Positions 42,020-52,378 are shown, counted from the first letter of the stretch. The stretch: DNA of 64,000 nucleotides from Chryseobacterium sp. SSA4.19 (GCF_022601875.1 NZ_JAKVIP010000017.1:1-64000), one strand, 5' to 3'. Numbers and translations: made by a program. The notes: a model not told the origin generated them from the sequence alone.

Positions 42020-44758
42020 TTACTGAATAATCAGTTTCAGTGTAAATAACTTTCTGGTATGCACTTTTACGAAATAGACTCCTTTCGGAAGGTTTTCGTT
42101 AACCAGAGAAAAACGCTGATTGTTAATATTTTTAGATTCATATAATAAATCTCCATTGGCTGACAGCAATTCTATTTTTTCAATCGGGTAATCGCTTTTG
42201 ATGAACGTAGGCTCGCCCGGCTTGCTTGGATTCGGATATAGAACCACATTTTTTTCTGTATTTTTAACCTCTCCCGTTCCCAGTGAAGTCCCTGAAACCT
42301 GAAACTGAACCCTGTTTGAAACTTCCGTATAAGAATCATTGGTAAACATCACCATGTAATAATTACCCGGCGTTGCAGGTACTGCGGTTCCCTGGATTGT
42401 TTTGGTACCCTGTGTAACGCCGTCAAAATAAGTGTACGAAACAAAATTATCATCCGGTGTTGCAACACTCTGAGGATAGATCCCGAGCCAGTCTTTAATA
42501 ATCCCCGGAGAATCCGTCCAGGAAGCCGTAATGTTTTCACCTAATGTGTAAACAGGCTTGTTGGTCCAAAGTTCGGTAACAATGTCGCCCACTTTAAAGA
42601 AAACCTTTTCACCCACTGTGGTATAGCCATCCTCAAGAAAATATTGAGCATAATAATAGCCTTTCGGAAGTCCTGTAAAATTAAGTGTTCCTGAAGCCGT
42701 GGAAACATAGCTCCATTTTACGGAAGGCGTAGGTCCCGGAACCTGTCCCATTTTATAAATCCCGATCCAGTCTTTTGTTAAGTTAGGACCATTATTGAAA
42801 TTAACAACTACGGTTCCGCCAACAGGATAAGCATCTGCGGATGTATTTAAAACAACTTTGGGGCCTACATAAAAACTTTTTTTAGGAGCAATATCCGTAT
42901 ACCCGTTATCGGCAAAAAAACCGGCAAAATACTGACCTTTATTTGGCAATCCGTTGTTAAATGTAACTGTCCCGGAGGTTTGTCCGTTGGTATACACATA
43001 TGCCTGCGAAGTGACAGAAGCCGGATTTTGACCTTTTTTGTATAATCCTACCCAATCCTGATTATTTCCGGGGCCATCTGTAAAATTCGCTACAATAGAC
43101 TCGTTTTGTGCATATTCTGTTTTATTTAAAGTAAAAGAAGGGTTAGAAACCACACTTCCGGTTATTTCAAACTGCTTGGCATCGCTCCAGTCACTCCATT
43201 CCAGATTCCTGTCCCTGTATCTAACTTTTACATAATATATTCCATTGGTAATGGAATTGGCTGCAATATCTGCCTTTGTAATATCAATGTTTGCATTCAG
43301 GTTTTTTGTCATATCTGGGGTTCCGTTTCCGTCTTTTCCGAACCAGTTTTCATAATCACGGTAAAATTCCTTTTCAATGATAGAAAAGTCTGCCGCCTTG
43401 CTGATTAAAAATTGCGTGGTATTTAATAATTCTCCGGCTGTTGTTGAAAAGCTACTGCCGTTTAACGTTAAAGGCAAAGTAACCGGAGCTGTAAAAGTAT
43501 TGGTAATGGACGGTTTAGCAGGTTTCGGCTGATTTTTATACCGGTGAAAAGTATCAACCAGTTCATTATACTTTTTATGGTAAATTCCTCCTATTGAATA
43601 GGATTCAATATCAACTTTTCCGGTATTGACATCCACTTCAACAATCTGGTACGTCCAGTCAGTCAATGTTTTTTGGACATCATCGAAATCCTGTTCATTG
43701 GACATCCCCCAATATTGATCCCAGGCAGTTCCACCGGAAATAATCTGATAGTTCGGACTGTCCTTTAACTGACCTCTGTGGTACAAATGATGATGTGCGC
43801 CTACATGCATTAAATATTTATTGGAAGTCGTTAATAACGGCACTGCGGTATTTCTTACCCAGGTCGAAATATCTCCTACATATTGCTCTGCCTGATAAGG
43901 CCTGTGACTTAATGAAATAATCCAATCTACCGTAGGATCATTATTCGCCTCATTTAAAATCTGCTGAAGCCAGGTTTGCTGAGCGGCGCCTGTATGCTCT
44001 GAACTTAAACTTACAAATAAAACATTTCCGGCCTGCTGGGCATAATAATTCTCATTTCCTGAAGAGATGTTCTTATATTTGATTTCATCGATGTAGAAAT
44101 GGGCGTAGTATGAATTCATTCCCAATGTCCCGTAGGTTTCGTGGTTCCCAACAGTTGTCTGGATCGGAAGATAAGGTGAAAGTTTGATATTCTTCTTAAA
44201 GTGTACATTTTCATAATGATCCAGCGTTCCCACATCTACCTGATCTCCAACCATAAATGTGAGAGCAATATTGTCGGAAGGATCAGAGTTTACACCAAAT
44301 TTTTCCTTTAATTTTTTATAAGCATTCAGGGTAAGGGTATCATACCTCGGTTCTGCCTTAATCTGGTTATCTCCCATAATCAGAAAACGGATTTTTCCGT
44401 TTGCTGTTGCTGCCTGTCCCGGCAAAGGAAGTGTACGGAAGTTGTACACTGCAGATTCGTTGGCACCTGTTTTAATCTTATAATAATATTTTGTATTCGG
44501 CAGCAAACTGGTGATTTTTGCCGTGTGATAATAATAGTTATTATTATATCCTGTATCTGAAAAAATATTGGTCGTGCCGGTAACAGTAACGTTTAAATTT
44601 GTTGGCGAAGTTCCATAGGTTACCGTGGTTTCATTATTGGAAGACGTTTTCCAGTTGACAATCATGGAATTGGGTGTCGGGTTTTGCAAATAAGGAAACA
44701 AAGCCTGCCCAAATGCCATCTGGACGACAAGAAAGAAAAGAAAGAAGTAATGTTTCAT
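42020..44758 (-). CDS. Secreted purple-acid-phosphatase-like metallophosphoesterase with T9SS tail
   Basis: A 912-residue exported protein. After a signal peptide (FGQA) comes an FN3-like purple acid phosphatase N-terminal domain (PYLQNPTPNSMIVNW), then the metallophosphoesterase domain with IMGDNQ, GDQVD, GNHE and GAHHH. Further on are three similar beta-modules of about 80-90 residues (each with NxGPGNxxDWVGLY/IY and GYTD/GYTT), then a type A T9SS tail (VVLYPNPSKPGEP). It should act on phosphate esters outside the cell. The triplicated module probably binds a surface or ligand. Confidence 0.88.
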   Translation of the reverse strand: MKHYFFLFFLVVQMAFGQALFPYLQNPTPNSMIVNWKTSSNNETTVTYGTSPTNLNVTVTGTTNIFSDTGYNNNYYYHTAKITSLLPNTKYYYKIKTGANESAVYNFRTLPLPGQAATANGKIRFLIMGDNQIKAEPRYDTLTLNAYKKLKEKFGVNSDPSDNIALTFMVGDQVDVGTLDHYENVHFKKNIKLSPYLPIQTTVGNHETYGTLGMNSYYAHFYIDEIKYKNISSGNENYYAQQAGNVLFVSLSSEHTGAAQQTWLQQILNEANNDPTVDWIISLSHRPYQAEQYVGDISTWVRNTAVPLLTTSNKYLMHVGAHHHLYHRGQLKDSPNYQIISGGTAWDQYWGMSNEQDFDDVQKTLTDWTYQIVEVDVNTGKVDIESYSIGGIYHKKYNELVDTFHRYKNQPKPAKPSITNTFTAPVTLPLTLNGSSFSTTAGELLNTTQFLISKAADFSIIEKEFYRDYENWFGKDGNGTPDMTKNLNANIDITKADIAANSITNGIYYVKVRYRDRNLEWSDWSDAKQFEITGSVVSNPSFTLNKTEYAQNESIVANFTDGPGNNQDWVGLYKKGQNPASVTSQAYVYTNGQTSGTVTFNNGLPNKGQYFAGFFADNGYTDIAPKKSFYVGPKVVLNTSADAYPVGGTVVVNFNNGPNLTKDWIGIYKMGQVPGPTPSVKWSYVSTASGTLNFTGLPKGYYYAQYFLEDGYTTVGEKVFFKVGDIVTELWTNKPVYTLGENITASWTDSPGIIKDWLGIYPQSVATPDDNFVSYTYFDGVTQGTKTIQGTAVPATPGNYYMVMFTNDSYTEVSNRVQFQVSGTSLGTGEVKNTEKNVVLYPNPSKPGEPTFIKSDYPIEKIELLSANGDLLYESKNINNQRFSLVNENLPKGVYFVKVHTRKLFTLKLIIQ

Positions 44759-44948
44759 AAATTTCAGTTTTAAGTTGTGTGTATTTTAAAAGGTGAATTA
44801 AACAGTAAAATGCCTGGACCGGCCGTTTTTTATTATCGGGCAAAAGTAAAATTGGCATATAAACTGAGCTTCATGATAACTTAAAGAAAATGTTAATTTT
44901 CATTTGAAATTTCATCTCAAATTTTATCATTTTTAACAAACAATTGTT

Positions 44949-44978
44949 TTGAATATTTAAAAAGTCTTCATATATTTG
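44949..44978 (+). promoter_or_regulatory. Promoter of rplS
   Basis: TTG at 44949-44951 and TATATTTG at 44971-44978, with 19 nt between: an excellent fit to the Bacteroidota TTG / TAnnTTTG promoter. The start site is about 44985, giving a leader of about 60 nt. Confidence 0.8.
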
Positions 44979-45046
44979 CAACCTGTTATTCAACCTCTGA
45001 CGAAGTCCGTGTAAGTTGCTTAGCCTAAACATTTTATTTATTAATA

Positions 45047-45403
45047 ATGGATTTATTAAAGTACGTACAAGACAAGTACATTACAAAAAAAGAATTCCCT
45101 GAATTCAAAGCTGGTGATACCATCACTGTATATTACGAGATTAAGGAAGGTCAAAAAACAAGAACTCAGTTCTTCAAAGGTACCGTTATCCAGTTAAGAG
45201 GTAGCGGATCTACAAAAACTTTCACCATCAGAAAAATGTCTGGTGATGTAGGAGTAGAAAGAGTTTTCCCTATTAACATGCCGGCCCTTCAAAAAATTGA
45301 AGTTGACAGAAGAGGTAGAGTTAGAAGATCAAGAATCTATTACTTCAGAGATCTTAGAGGTAAAAAAGCGAGAATTAAAGACGCTGCTTACAAGAAAAAA
45401 TAA
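45047..45403 (+). CDS. rplS: 50S ribosomal protein L19
   Basis: A 118-residue ribosomal protein with the L19 signature: FKAGDTITVYYEI near the N-terminus, RTQFFKGTVIQLRG, and FPINMPALQKIEVDRRGRVRRSRIYYFR. It sits at the 30S-50S interface. It has a strong consensus promoter and a terminator at 45425, so it appears to be transcribed alone, unlike the trmD operon of many other bacteria. Confidence 0.98.
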   Translation: MDLLKYVQDKYITKKEFPEFKAGDTITVYYEIKEGQKTRTQFFKGTVIQLRGSGSTKTFTIRKMSGDVGVERVFPINMPALQKIEVDRRGRVRRSRIYYFRDLRGKKARIKDAAYKKK

Positions 45404-45424
45404 TTCAGACAACAATACATACGA

Positions 45425-45455
45425 AAGAGACTGTTCATATTTTGAGCAGTCTCTT
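45425..45455 (+). terminator. Intrinsic terminator of rplS
   Basis: A 13-bp stem (AAGAGACTGTTCA / TGAGCAGTCTCTT, one G-U) with a TATTT loop, followed by TTTATATTTT. Starts 22 nt after the rplS stop. Confidence 0.85.
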
Positions 45456-45578
45456 TTATATTTTCAGAAGCTGTTTCCCGCTTTCCGCTGCAATCTTTTT
45501 TTTCAAAAAAGGATTTACACTGCAATCGGGGCTAGGAACTCAATCACTATTCTAAATAAATATCGATTTAAATCTATC

Positions 45579-46571
45579 CTATTTAATAAAATCATATAAA
45601 GCATTCCGGAATTGACCATACGCTTCAATATGCGGAAGATGCCCCGTATTTTCAATCTCGACCAATTTTGATCCGGGAATCTGTTGCTGTGTTTTTTTTC
45701 CCAATTCCTGATACTGTCCCATTTTAGACTGCAATGCTTTCGGTGCCCTGTCTTTCCCTATTGCCGTTCTGTCTCTTGTTCCTATAATGAGCAAGGTAGG
45801 GGTTTTAATATTTTTGAACTCATAACATACCGGCTGGTTATAGATCATATCGGATGTTAAGGCTGCATCCCATGCTATTTTCGGGTAATCGGGATGTAAA
45901 GTCCAGCCTGCTATCAAATCCAGCCATGGCTGATATTCAGCTTTCCATTTGTTATCATAATAGAATTTCAACTGATAATTTTTATAGGTCTCAGCGGTAT
46001 TTTTAAGCTCTGACTGATACGCTTCATCAATGGTCTGATACGCCGCAAAAGTCTTGTAATCCTCCAATCCTATAGGATTTTCCAAAACGAGCTGCTGAAC
46101 TTTTTCAGGATACAACAGCGTAAATCTGGTCGCTACCATTCCCCCCATAGAATGCCCCAAGATGATGGTTTTATCAATTTTCAGTTCGTCTAAAACTGCT
46201 TTTGTATTTTCAGCCAGCTGTGAAAAAGAAAACTGATAATTTTGCGGTTTTGAAGATTTTCCAAATCCGATCTGATCCGGAATAATTACTCTGAATCCTT
46301 TTTTTGAAAGATCATCTGCCGTCTGTTTCCAATAAGCCCCATTAAAATTCTTGCCGTGAAGAAGCACTATATTCTTTCCGTTGGATATCTTTGGCTTTAC
46401 ATCCATGTAAGCCATTTTCAGATCATTATTCTGAGATCTCAAACTAATAAAATGCACTTTGTAGGGATATTGATATTGGGTTAGTTCCGCATCTAAGGGT
46501 TTTATCTGTGAAAACAATATATTGCTCACGGACAAGGCAATTATCACAACAGCATTTTTTACATATTCCAT
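45579..46571 (-). CDS. Exported alpha/beta hydrolase
   Basis: A 330-residue alpha/beta-hydrolase with a signal peptide (cleavage after LFSQ). The oxyanion HGKNFNG region, the nucleophile elbow GHSMGG, the Asp of LLIIGTRDRTAIGKD and the His of IENTGHLPHIE make up the catalytic set. Substrate unknown; haloalkane dehalogenase- or esterase-like proteins in this subgroup are diverse. It lies between rplS and the DMT transporter gene, which is transcribed in the same direction. Confidence 0.82.
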   Translation of the reverse strand: MEYVKNAVVIIALSVSNILFSQIKPLDAELTQYQYPYKVHFISLRSQNNDLKMAYMDVKPKISNGKNIVLLHGKNFNGAYWKQTADDLSKKGFRVIIPDQIGFGKSSKPQNYQFSFSQLAENTKAVLDELKIDKTIILGHSMGGMVATRFTLLYPEKVQQLVLENPIGLEDYKTFAAYQTIDEAYQSELKNTAETYKNYQLKFYYDNKWKAEYQPWLDLIAGWTLHPDYPKIAWDAALTSDMIYNQPVCYEFKNIKTPTLLIIGTRDRTAIGKDRAPKALQSKMGQYQELGKKTQQQIPGSKLVEIENTGHLPHIEAYGQFRNALYDFIK

Positions 46572-46647
46572 AAGATTATTTTAGAATATTAAAATTAAAA
46601 AAACCGCTTCAAAAAAAACGATTATTCATATTTATTTATTGAAATTC

Positions 46648-47625
46648 TTAAGATATTTTTTCAGCAATAACCTCTTTTCTGGATGGTAGATTCATAAGAA
46701 CAATAGCGAAAAGTATCAAAACAATTCCTACCCACTGAATAAATATTACTTTTTCTCCCAACAGGATAAAAGCCATCGTTACAGAAACCGGAAGCTCCAG
46801 TGAGGAAACAATACTTCCCAATCCCAATCCTGCGTTTGGGAAACCGATATTAAACAAAACCGGAGGTATTATAGTCCCGAACAAAGCCAGAACAAAACCG
46901 TATTTCCATAAAATTGAATACCGGAAAGCATGAATATGCTCCGTATTATCTGTAAAACTTAAATATACTGATTTTAATCCGTCAAAGTGCAAAGGTCCGA
47001 GCTGAGCAAAAAACAGAAAGGCAAAGATGACTACAGAACCTCCCGAAAGCATGATGATGCTTTTCCTTAAAACAGGTAAATGCGTAGCTAACGTATTGGA
47101 AGTAAACATGGTCATGGTGTAGGAAGCCGCTGCCATCAGTCCCCAGAAAATACCTTTTATATCAAGTGTAATTTCTGTATTGATAAGGTTAGTTGCTAAT
47201 ACAGTTCCTGTTAAAACAATAATTACAGATATGATTTTCCTGATATTCGGAAGCTTTTTAGTAATAAAACTTTCCACCACTACACTGAACCAAACCGACT
47301 GCATCAACAGAACGATGGCAATGGACACATTGATATATTGTACTGAAAGGTAATAAAACAGGCTTGTACAGCCGAGTGAAGTCCCTGCCAGCATCAGGTT
47401 TTTTATTTCTTTTGAAGTCGGTGAAGGCAGTATTTTTTTTGATGTGATTGTCTGAATGAAATTCAGTATCAAAAGGCCAGTCAATCCCAAGGCAAATTGA
47501 GACGTTGTCACTTCGGAAGTGGTATATCCTTCCTGATAAGCGAGCTTGACAAATGTCGCCAACATCCCATAGATACTTGCTCCAATTCCTACAAACAAAA
47601 CCCCTTTCAGTATGTTCTTCTTCAT
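46648..47625 (-). CDS. EamA/DMT-family permease
   Basis: A 325-residue membrane protein with ten helices in two EamA repeats, typical of drug/metabolite exporters. I start at the ATG at 47625 (MKKNILKGVLFVGIGAS); the longer frame begins with TTG and adds an unlikely basic peptide. The substrate is unknown. It lies 76 nt upstream of the hydrolase gene on the same strand. Confidence 0.82.
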   Translation of the reverse strand: MKKNILKGVLFVGIGASIYGMLATFVKLAYQEGYTTSEVTTSQFALGLTGLLILNFIQTITSKKILPSPTSKEIKNLMLAGTSLGCTSLFYYLSVQYINVSIAIVLLMQSVWFSVVVESFITKKLPNIRKIISVIIVLTGTVLATNLINTEITLDIKGIFWGLMAAASYTMTMFTSNTLATHLPVLRKSIIMLSGGSVVIFAFLFFAQLGPLHFDGLKSVYLSFTDNTEHIHAFRYSILWKYGFVLALFGTIIPPVLFNIGFPNAGLGLGSIVSSLELPVSVTMAFILLGEKVIFIQWVGIVLILFAIVLMNLPSRKEVIAEKIS

Positions 47626-47682
47626 AATTCTTTTTTTCAGCCTGCAAAGGTACAACATTTTCAATAAGAATTATTTTATACC

Positions 47683-47747
47683 ATATACTTCAAAAAAGAA
47701 ACCCGGCGCAAGCTTCGCTTGCGCCGGGTTTCTTTTTTGAAGTATAT
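47683..47747 (-). terminator. 31-bp perfect hairpin, terminator of the fungalysin gene
   Basis: Two exactly complementary 31-nt arms around a TTC loop, with GC-rich inner part (CCCGGCGCAAGC) and A/T outer part. It lies 5 nt after the fungalysin stop. A T6 run is built into each outer arm, so it could stop transcription from either side. It is far longer than the other terminators in this window. Confidence 0.85.
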
Positions 47748-47752
47748 GTAAG

Positions 47753-50353
47753 TTATTTTTTAATGATCACTTTAGAAGCAGCATCAATTCCAATACCTTT
47801 TACTTTCACAATATAGGTTCCGTTGATCAGCTTATCAGTAGAAATGGATTTCTTTCCATCAGGTGAAATTTTGTCTTCAGAAGAAACCAGTTTCCCGGAC
47901 ATATCATAAATCTCAACGCTCGCTTTCCCTAATGTTTCTTCAGGGAAATTAATAAAGAATTCATTCTTCGCCGGATTTGGATAAATTGAAATACTATTTT
48001 TCACGACCTTTACTTCATCTGTAGCCAATACACAGTCTGCCGGTACGTTACGGTCCTCCACCTGGTCATTAATATTTGTTTTAGATCCTGCAGATGCATT
48101 CACTCCTAGTCCTCTTTTTGCAAAAGTTCTCCAGATCATACAACGGTCTGCGCCTTGTGTTGTCGCTAATTCAGCAGCTAATATTGCATCTCTACCATTA
48201 ATAAAGGTCGGATTACAAATCTGTAGTTTTAGTGCATCCGTAACCAACTGCAGGACTCTTGAACTTCCATTGGTTGTATTTGCTGTAACATCTGAAGAAT
48301 ATCCATACTTCGCAACATACTGCCAGTGAAGATCCCATAACATAGTAGCCCAGACAAAACCTATTGAATGTACATTTGGAACAATAGCTGTACCATTGTT
48401 ATATTCCATGCCGTTGGTATTTCCATAAGTAAAACCATTAATTGCAAAATCAGGTGAATATTTTGCAGGCCTGATCCCATCGCCTGTAATTGCCTGACCG
48501 GAAGCATAAGTAGCCATTCCTCTAGGAACAGATGCATCGTCACCTGCTTTATTGGTAAGCATTAAAGCGAAGAAGTCTGACCACCCCTCTCCCATCTGCT
48601 CTTTATCTGCATTAGAGTTTAAGCAGTTATACCCTGTACCAGTCATTCTATTGGAAATTCCATGTCCATATTCATGAGTAACAATTCCATTGTCAAAACT
48701 TCCGTCATATTTTGTATCTGCTCTTAGATTAACATTTACAGTAGTAGCTGCAGCTAATTTAGTTTTGATAAACTCTCCTTCAGCATTGGTAATTAATATT
48801 GAAGGTATTGTGATAGTAGGGTCATCACCTCCCATATTACCTAAAGCGGAACCGTTTGCTGTATTGTTATAAATGATTGCCCCAATTGCTCCTGCATTTT
48901 GTGCATTTTTGACTTTCACAGCAAAACCACAATTTGCACCGCCACCTCTTTCTATAAGTCCAATTTTACCGTTCATTTCACCAGCGGGTAATGCTATACA
49001 TCCATCAATAATGCTCGCCAGCTTTACATCTCCATTTACCCCAACATCATTTAAAGTAGGTCCAAACTGTGCCACCCCTGCATTAACAACTCTTGCAACA
49101 GCATCAGAAGGTGCGCTATAGAACATTTTACGATTTGAAGCAAGCCATAAATACATTTGCATCACAGGATTGTAATTATCCGGATATGAAGCAAAATTGG
49201 CATTATTAAATCCTCCACCATCTTGTGACTGTGCGAAAACCTCATCATCATCTAAACCTCCATTACCAAAATTATTACTTTGGAAATTTCTTGCAGATTC
49301 AGTAAATCCAAATTTGTAGAAAATATCATGAACCTTATTACTTATATAGAATAAGTTGGTCGTAGCAGCAGCTAAATTCGTATAAGAAAGTGCTGTTGGA
49401 TCGTATGGAAAATTGAAATTTCTTGCCGCTCCACCATCCGGAGATACTCCGTAAGTTGCCTCATCATCATCTCTATCATCATAAGCATATACATTGTTCC
49501 CTCTTGTAGTAGTATAGTGTGTAGTTACATTAGAGTGCCATCCTTCCGGTGAGGAAGAGAGAATCCAAGGATTGTTTACTACAGCTCTGGAGCCAAATGT
49601 AGGTGATTCTATAGGTAGAGGAAATACATTATAGGAAGCATTATCAGGTGATAAAATAACAAGATTGTTATTAATGGCAGGGTAAGCACTTTCATTTTGT
49701 GGCAATGGTACCATTATATTTTCACTATGAGCATAAGCTTCATTATGGAAATTACATGAAAGATTTAAATTAAGCTTGCTTAAAATTTTCCCTGTATTGG
49801 CATCAACCACTATATTCCAGTGATTCACTGTTTTAGGCTCATGTAAAAGATATTCATAGGCCAGTCTCAGGTTTTGACTTTCATCTGCAGTATAAACCAA
49901 TCGTTGTTTTGCAGCGGTAAGTTTATCAGTTCCTTTTTCGAAAAAAGCCATGATCGGTAAGGTCGAAATATTTTCAGAACCTAAATCAGCGGCTATCTTC
50001 TGTAGTGCTACTTCTTTGGTTATGCCAGCAGTAGTTGAAGTAGATAAGTTATAATCCTTAAAAAAGTTGTCTGAATAATAGACGATTTTATTATCCTTAA
50101 CCAGTACGGTTCCTACAGAATTATAAACGGGCAATCCGTTATAGGTCTGCTGAAATTTTATTACATTCCCATTCAGCGATTTTGAAGGATCTACATTATC
50201 AACAATAAACCCAGTGAGATCGGACTTCTTATATTCCCTGATTTTATTCTGAGAAATATAATCTTTAATCAACTTCTCATTATCTTGTCCGAATAAAATG
50301 GAAGGAAATACCGTAGATATTGCAAATACAAGAGGTAAAGCTACTTTTTTCAT
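47753..50353 (-). CDS. Secreted M36 fungalysin-type metallopeptidase with T9SS tail
   Basis: A 866-residue protein. I start at the ATG at 50353 (MKKVALPLVFAISTVFPSILFGQ); the GTG two codons upstream is less likely. An FTP-type propeptide is followed by the M36 catalytic domain with HEYGH at residues 560-564 and the later ligand in GEGWSDFFALM. A PA domain is inserted before the zinc motif (about 395-545), and a type A T9SS tail follows (ISIYPNPAKNEFF). It is probably an extracellular gelatinase- or elastase-like protease. Confidence 0.93.
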   Translation of the reverse strand: MKKVALPLVFAISTVFPSILFGQDNEKLIKDYISQNKIREYKKSDLTGFIVDNVDPSKSLNGNVIKFQQTYNGLPVYNSVGTVLVKDNKIVYYSDNFFKDYNLSTSTTAGITKEVALQKIAADLGSENISTLPIMAFFEKGTDKLTAAKQRLVYTADESQNLRLAYEYLLHEPKTVNHWNIVVDANTGKILSKLNLNLSCNFHNEAYAHSENIMVPLPQNESAYPAINNNLVILSPDNASYNVFPLPIESPTFGSRAVVNNPWILSSSPEGWHSNVTTHYTTTRGNNVYAYDDRDDDEATYGVSPDGGAARNFNFPYDPTALSYTNLAAATTNLFYISNKVHDIFYKFGFTESARNFQSNNFGNGGLDDDEVFAQSQDGGGFNNANFASYPDNYNPVMQMYLWLASNRKMFYSAPSDAVARVVNAGVAQFGPTLNDVGVNGDVKLASIIDGCIALPAGEMNGKIGLIERGGGANCGFAVKVKNAQNAGAIGAIIYNNTANGSALGNMGGDDPTITIPSILITNAEGEFIKTKLAAATTVNVNLRADTKYDGSFDNGIVTHEYGHGISNRMTGTGYNCLNSNADKEQMGEGWSDFFALMLTNKAGDDASVPRGMATYASGQAITGDGIRPAKYSPDFAINGFTYGNTNGMEYNNGTAIVPNVHSIGFVWATMLWDLHWQYVAKYGYSSDVTANTTNGSSRVLQLVTDALKLQICNPTFINGRDAILAAELATTQGADRCMIWRTFAKRGLGVNASAGSKTNINDQVEDRNVPADCVLATDEVKVVKNSISIYPNPAKNEFFINFPEETLGKASVEIYDMSGKLVSSEDKISPDGKKSISTDKLINGTYIVKVKGIGIDAASKVIIKK

Positions 50354-50526
50354 ATACACTAATAAAGCCGCTAATCTACAAATATTTAATAATAAAACAA
50401 TATTTTATTTGACATTATTTAAAAATAACTCCACTTTATATTGTATAAAAATATTTGCATGAATTTAAGGATTGTAATTTTCTTTTTTAAGTACTACAAC
50501 CTTAAATACCTTTTTTCAAAAATAAA

Positions 50527-50549
50527 AAGCCACTCAAATTGAGTGGCTT
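50527..50549 (-). terminator. Intrinsic terminator of rpsA
   Basis: AAGCCACTCAA / TTGAGTGGCTT stem followed on the minus strand by TTTTATTTTTG. It starts 24 nt after the rpsA stop. Confidence 0.85.
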
Positions 50550-50572
50550 ACTATCATCAAATGGATTAAGGA

Positions 50573-52378
50573 TTATTTCCCCTCTTCCATTTTTCTTTTC
50601 AATTCTGCTAATGCATCGATATCTCCAAGAGTTGATCTTTCTTCATTGTTTGAAGAAGACGACATATTATTGTTGTTAGATCTGTTGTTAGAAGCTTCTC
50701 TTGAATTTTTCTTCTCTTCGTCTCTGAAGATTCCGGTGTGAGAAACCACTACTCTCTTAAATTCTTTGTTGAACTCGATTACTTTGAAGTCAGCTTCTTC
50801 ACCTTTTTTGATTTTAGATCCGTCTTCCTTCTCTAATAATCTTGAAGGGCAGAATGCTTCAACCTCAGCATCTTCGAACTGTACAGAAGCACCTTTATCA
50901 TGTACTTCTACCGCTTTACCAGCATGGATTGTTCCTTCAGCATATTTAGTTTCGAATGCATCCCAAGGATTATCTGTCAATTGTTTGTGACCTAAAGATA
51001 ATCTTCTTGCCTGAATATCCAGTTCAAGAACGATAACATCTAATTTATCACCAACGGCACAGAACTCAGAAGGGTGCTTAATTTTCTTAGTCCAAGAAAG
51101 ATCAGAAATGTAAATTAACCCATCGATTCCTTCTTCCAATTCTACGAATACTCCGAAGTTTGTGAAGTTTCTTACCGTTCCTATATGCTTAGATCCTACC
51201 GGATATTTAGCTTCGATATTTTCCCATGGATCTTTGTTCAATTGCTTGATACCAAGTGAAATTTTTCTATCTTCTCTGTCTAAAGTCAATACCTCAGCTT
51301 CTACTTCATCACCTACTTTTACAAAGTCACCTGCAGATCTTAAGTGAGTAGACCAAGACATTTCAGAAACGTGGATTAATCCTTCAACACCAGGAGCAAT
51401 TTCTACAAATGCACCATAGTCAGCAAGAACCACTACTTTTCCTTTTACTTTGTCTCCAACTTTCATATCAGCAGAAAGAGCATCCCAAGGATGAGCCTCT
51501 AATTGCTTCATACCCAATTGGATTCTTGTTTTCTCGTCATCAAAATCAAGGATAACTACTTTCACAGTCTGTCCGTCCTCAAGGATTTCAGATGGATGGT
51601 TCACTCTAGACCAAGAAAGGTCTGTAATGTGAATCAATCCGTCTACACCACCAAGATCTACGAATACACCGTAAGAAGTAATATTCTTAACAGTACCTTC
51701 AAGAACCTGACCTTTTTCAAGCTGAGCGATGATTTCTTTTTTCTGACCTTCGATATCTGCTTCGATCAATGCTTTGTGAGATACCACTACGTTTTTGAAC
51801 TCAGGGTTGATTTTCACAACTTTGAACTCCATAGTTTTACCTACGAACTGATCGTAATCTTTAATTGGCTTAACGTCAATTTGAGAACCAGGTAAGAATG
51901 CTTCGATTCCGTGTACATCAACGATCATACCTCCTTTAGTTCTTGATTTTACAAAACCGTTAACGATTTCTCCAGTTTCGTGAAGTTCGTTTACTCTATC
52001 CCAAGCTTTAAGCGTTCTTGCTTTTCTGTGAGATAACTGTAATTGTCCGGTTTTGTCTTCTCTTCTGTCAACCATTACTTCTACCTCGTCACCTACGCTT
52101 AGGCCTTGGTTGTAACGGAATTCGTTAAGAGAAATAACACCTTCAGATTTGAAGTTGATGTCTACGATCGCTTCTTTGTCAGTTAATCTTACTACTCTAC
52201 CAACTAAAACGTCATTGTCGCTCAGGTTGTTAAGAGATCCGTTGTAGATTTCTTCTAAATCGCTTTTTTCTTTTCTCGCATCTGCATCAAGTCCGGATTC
52301 GAAAGAATCCCAGTCAAATTGTTCCGGTGCTACGTTTTGGTTTAATAAAACCTCTGCTGAATTTGTCTCTTTTGACAT
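50573..52378 (-). CDS. rpsA: 30S ribosomal protein S1
   Basis: A 601-residue S1 protein built from six S1 RNA-binding repeats, each with the VGxVxxixxxGxfVxl pattern (for example GTVKNITSYGVFVDLGGVDGLIH and GTVRNFTNFGVFVELEEGIDGLI, read as repeats 3 and 5). The C-terminus is Asn/Ser-rich and flexible. S1 helps bind mRNA during initiation, which matters particularly in Bacteroidota, whose mRNAs rarely have Shine-Dalgarno sequences. A TATCTTTG box lies about 122 nt upstream, giving a long leader that may allow self-control. Confidence 0.96.
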   Translation of the reverse strand: MSKETNSAEVLLNQNVAPEQFDWDSFESGLDADARKEKSDLEEIYNGSLNNLSDNDVLVGRVVRLTDKEAIVDINFKSEGVISLNEFRYNQGLSVGDEVEVMVDRREDKTGQLQLSHRKARTLKAWDRVNELHETGEIVNGFVKSRTKGGMIVDVHGIEAFLPGSQIDVKPIKDYDQFVGKTMEFKVVKINPEFKNVVVSHKALIEADIEGQKKEIIAQLEKGQVLEGTVKNITSYGVFVDLGGVDGLIHITDLSWSRVNHPSEILEDGQTVKVVILDFDDEKTRIQLGMKQLEAHPWDALSADMKVGDKVKGKVVVLADYGAFVEIAPGVEGLIHVSEMSWSTHLRSAGDFVKVGDEVEAEVLTLDREDRKISLGIKQLNKDPWENIEAKYPVGSKHIGTVRNFTNFGVFVELEEGIDGLIYISDLSWTKKIKHPSEFCAVGDKLDVIVLELDIQARRLSLGHKQLTDNPWDAFETKYAEGTIHAGKAVEVHDKGASVQFEDAEVEAFCPSRLLEKEDGSKIKKGEEADFKVIEFNKEFKRVVVSHTGIFRDEEKKNSREASNNRSNNNNMSSSSNNEERSTLGDIDALAELKRKMEEGK

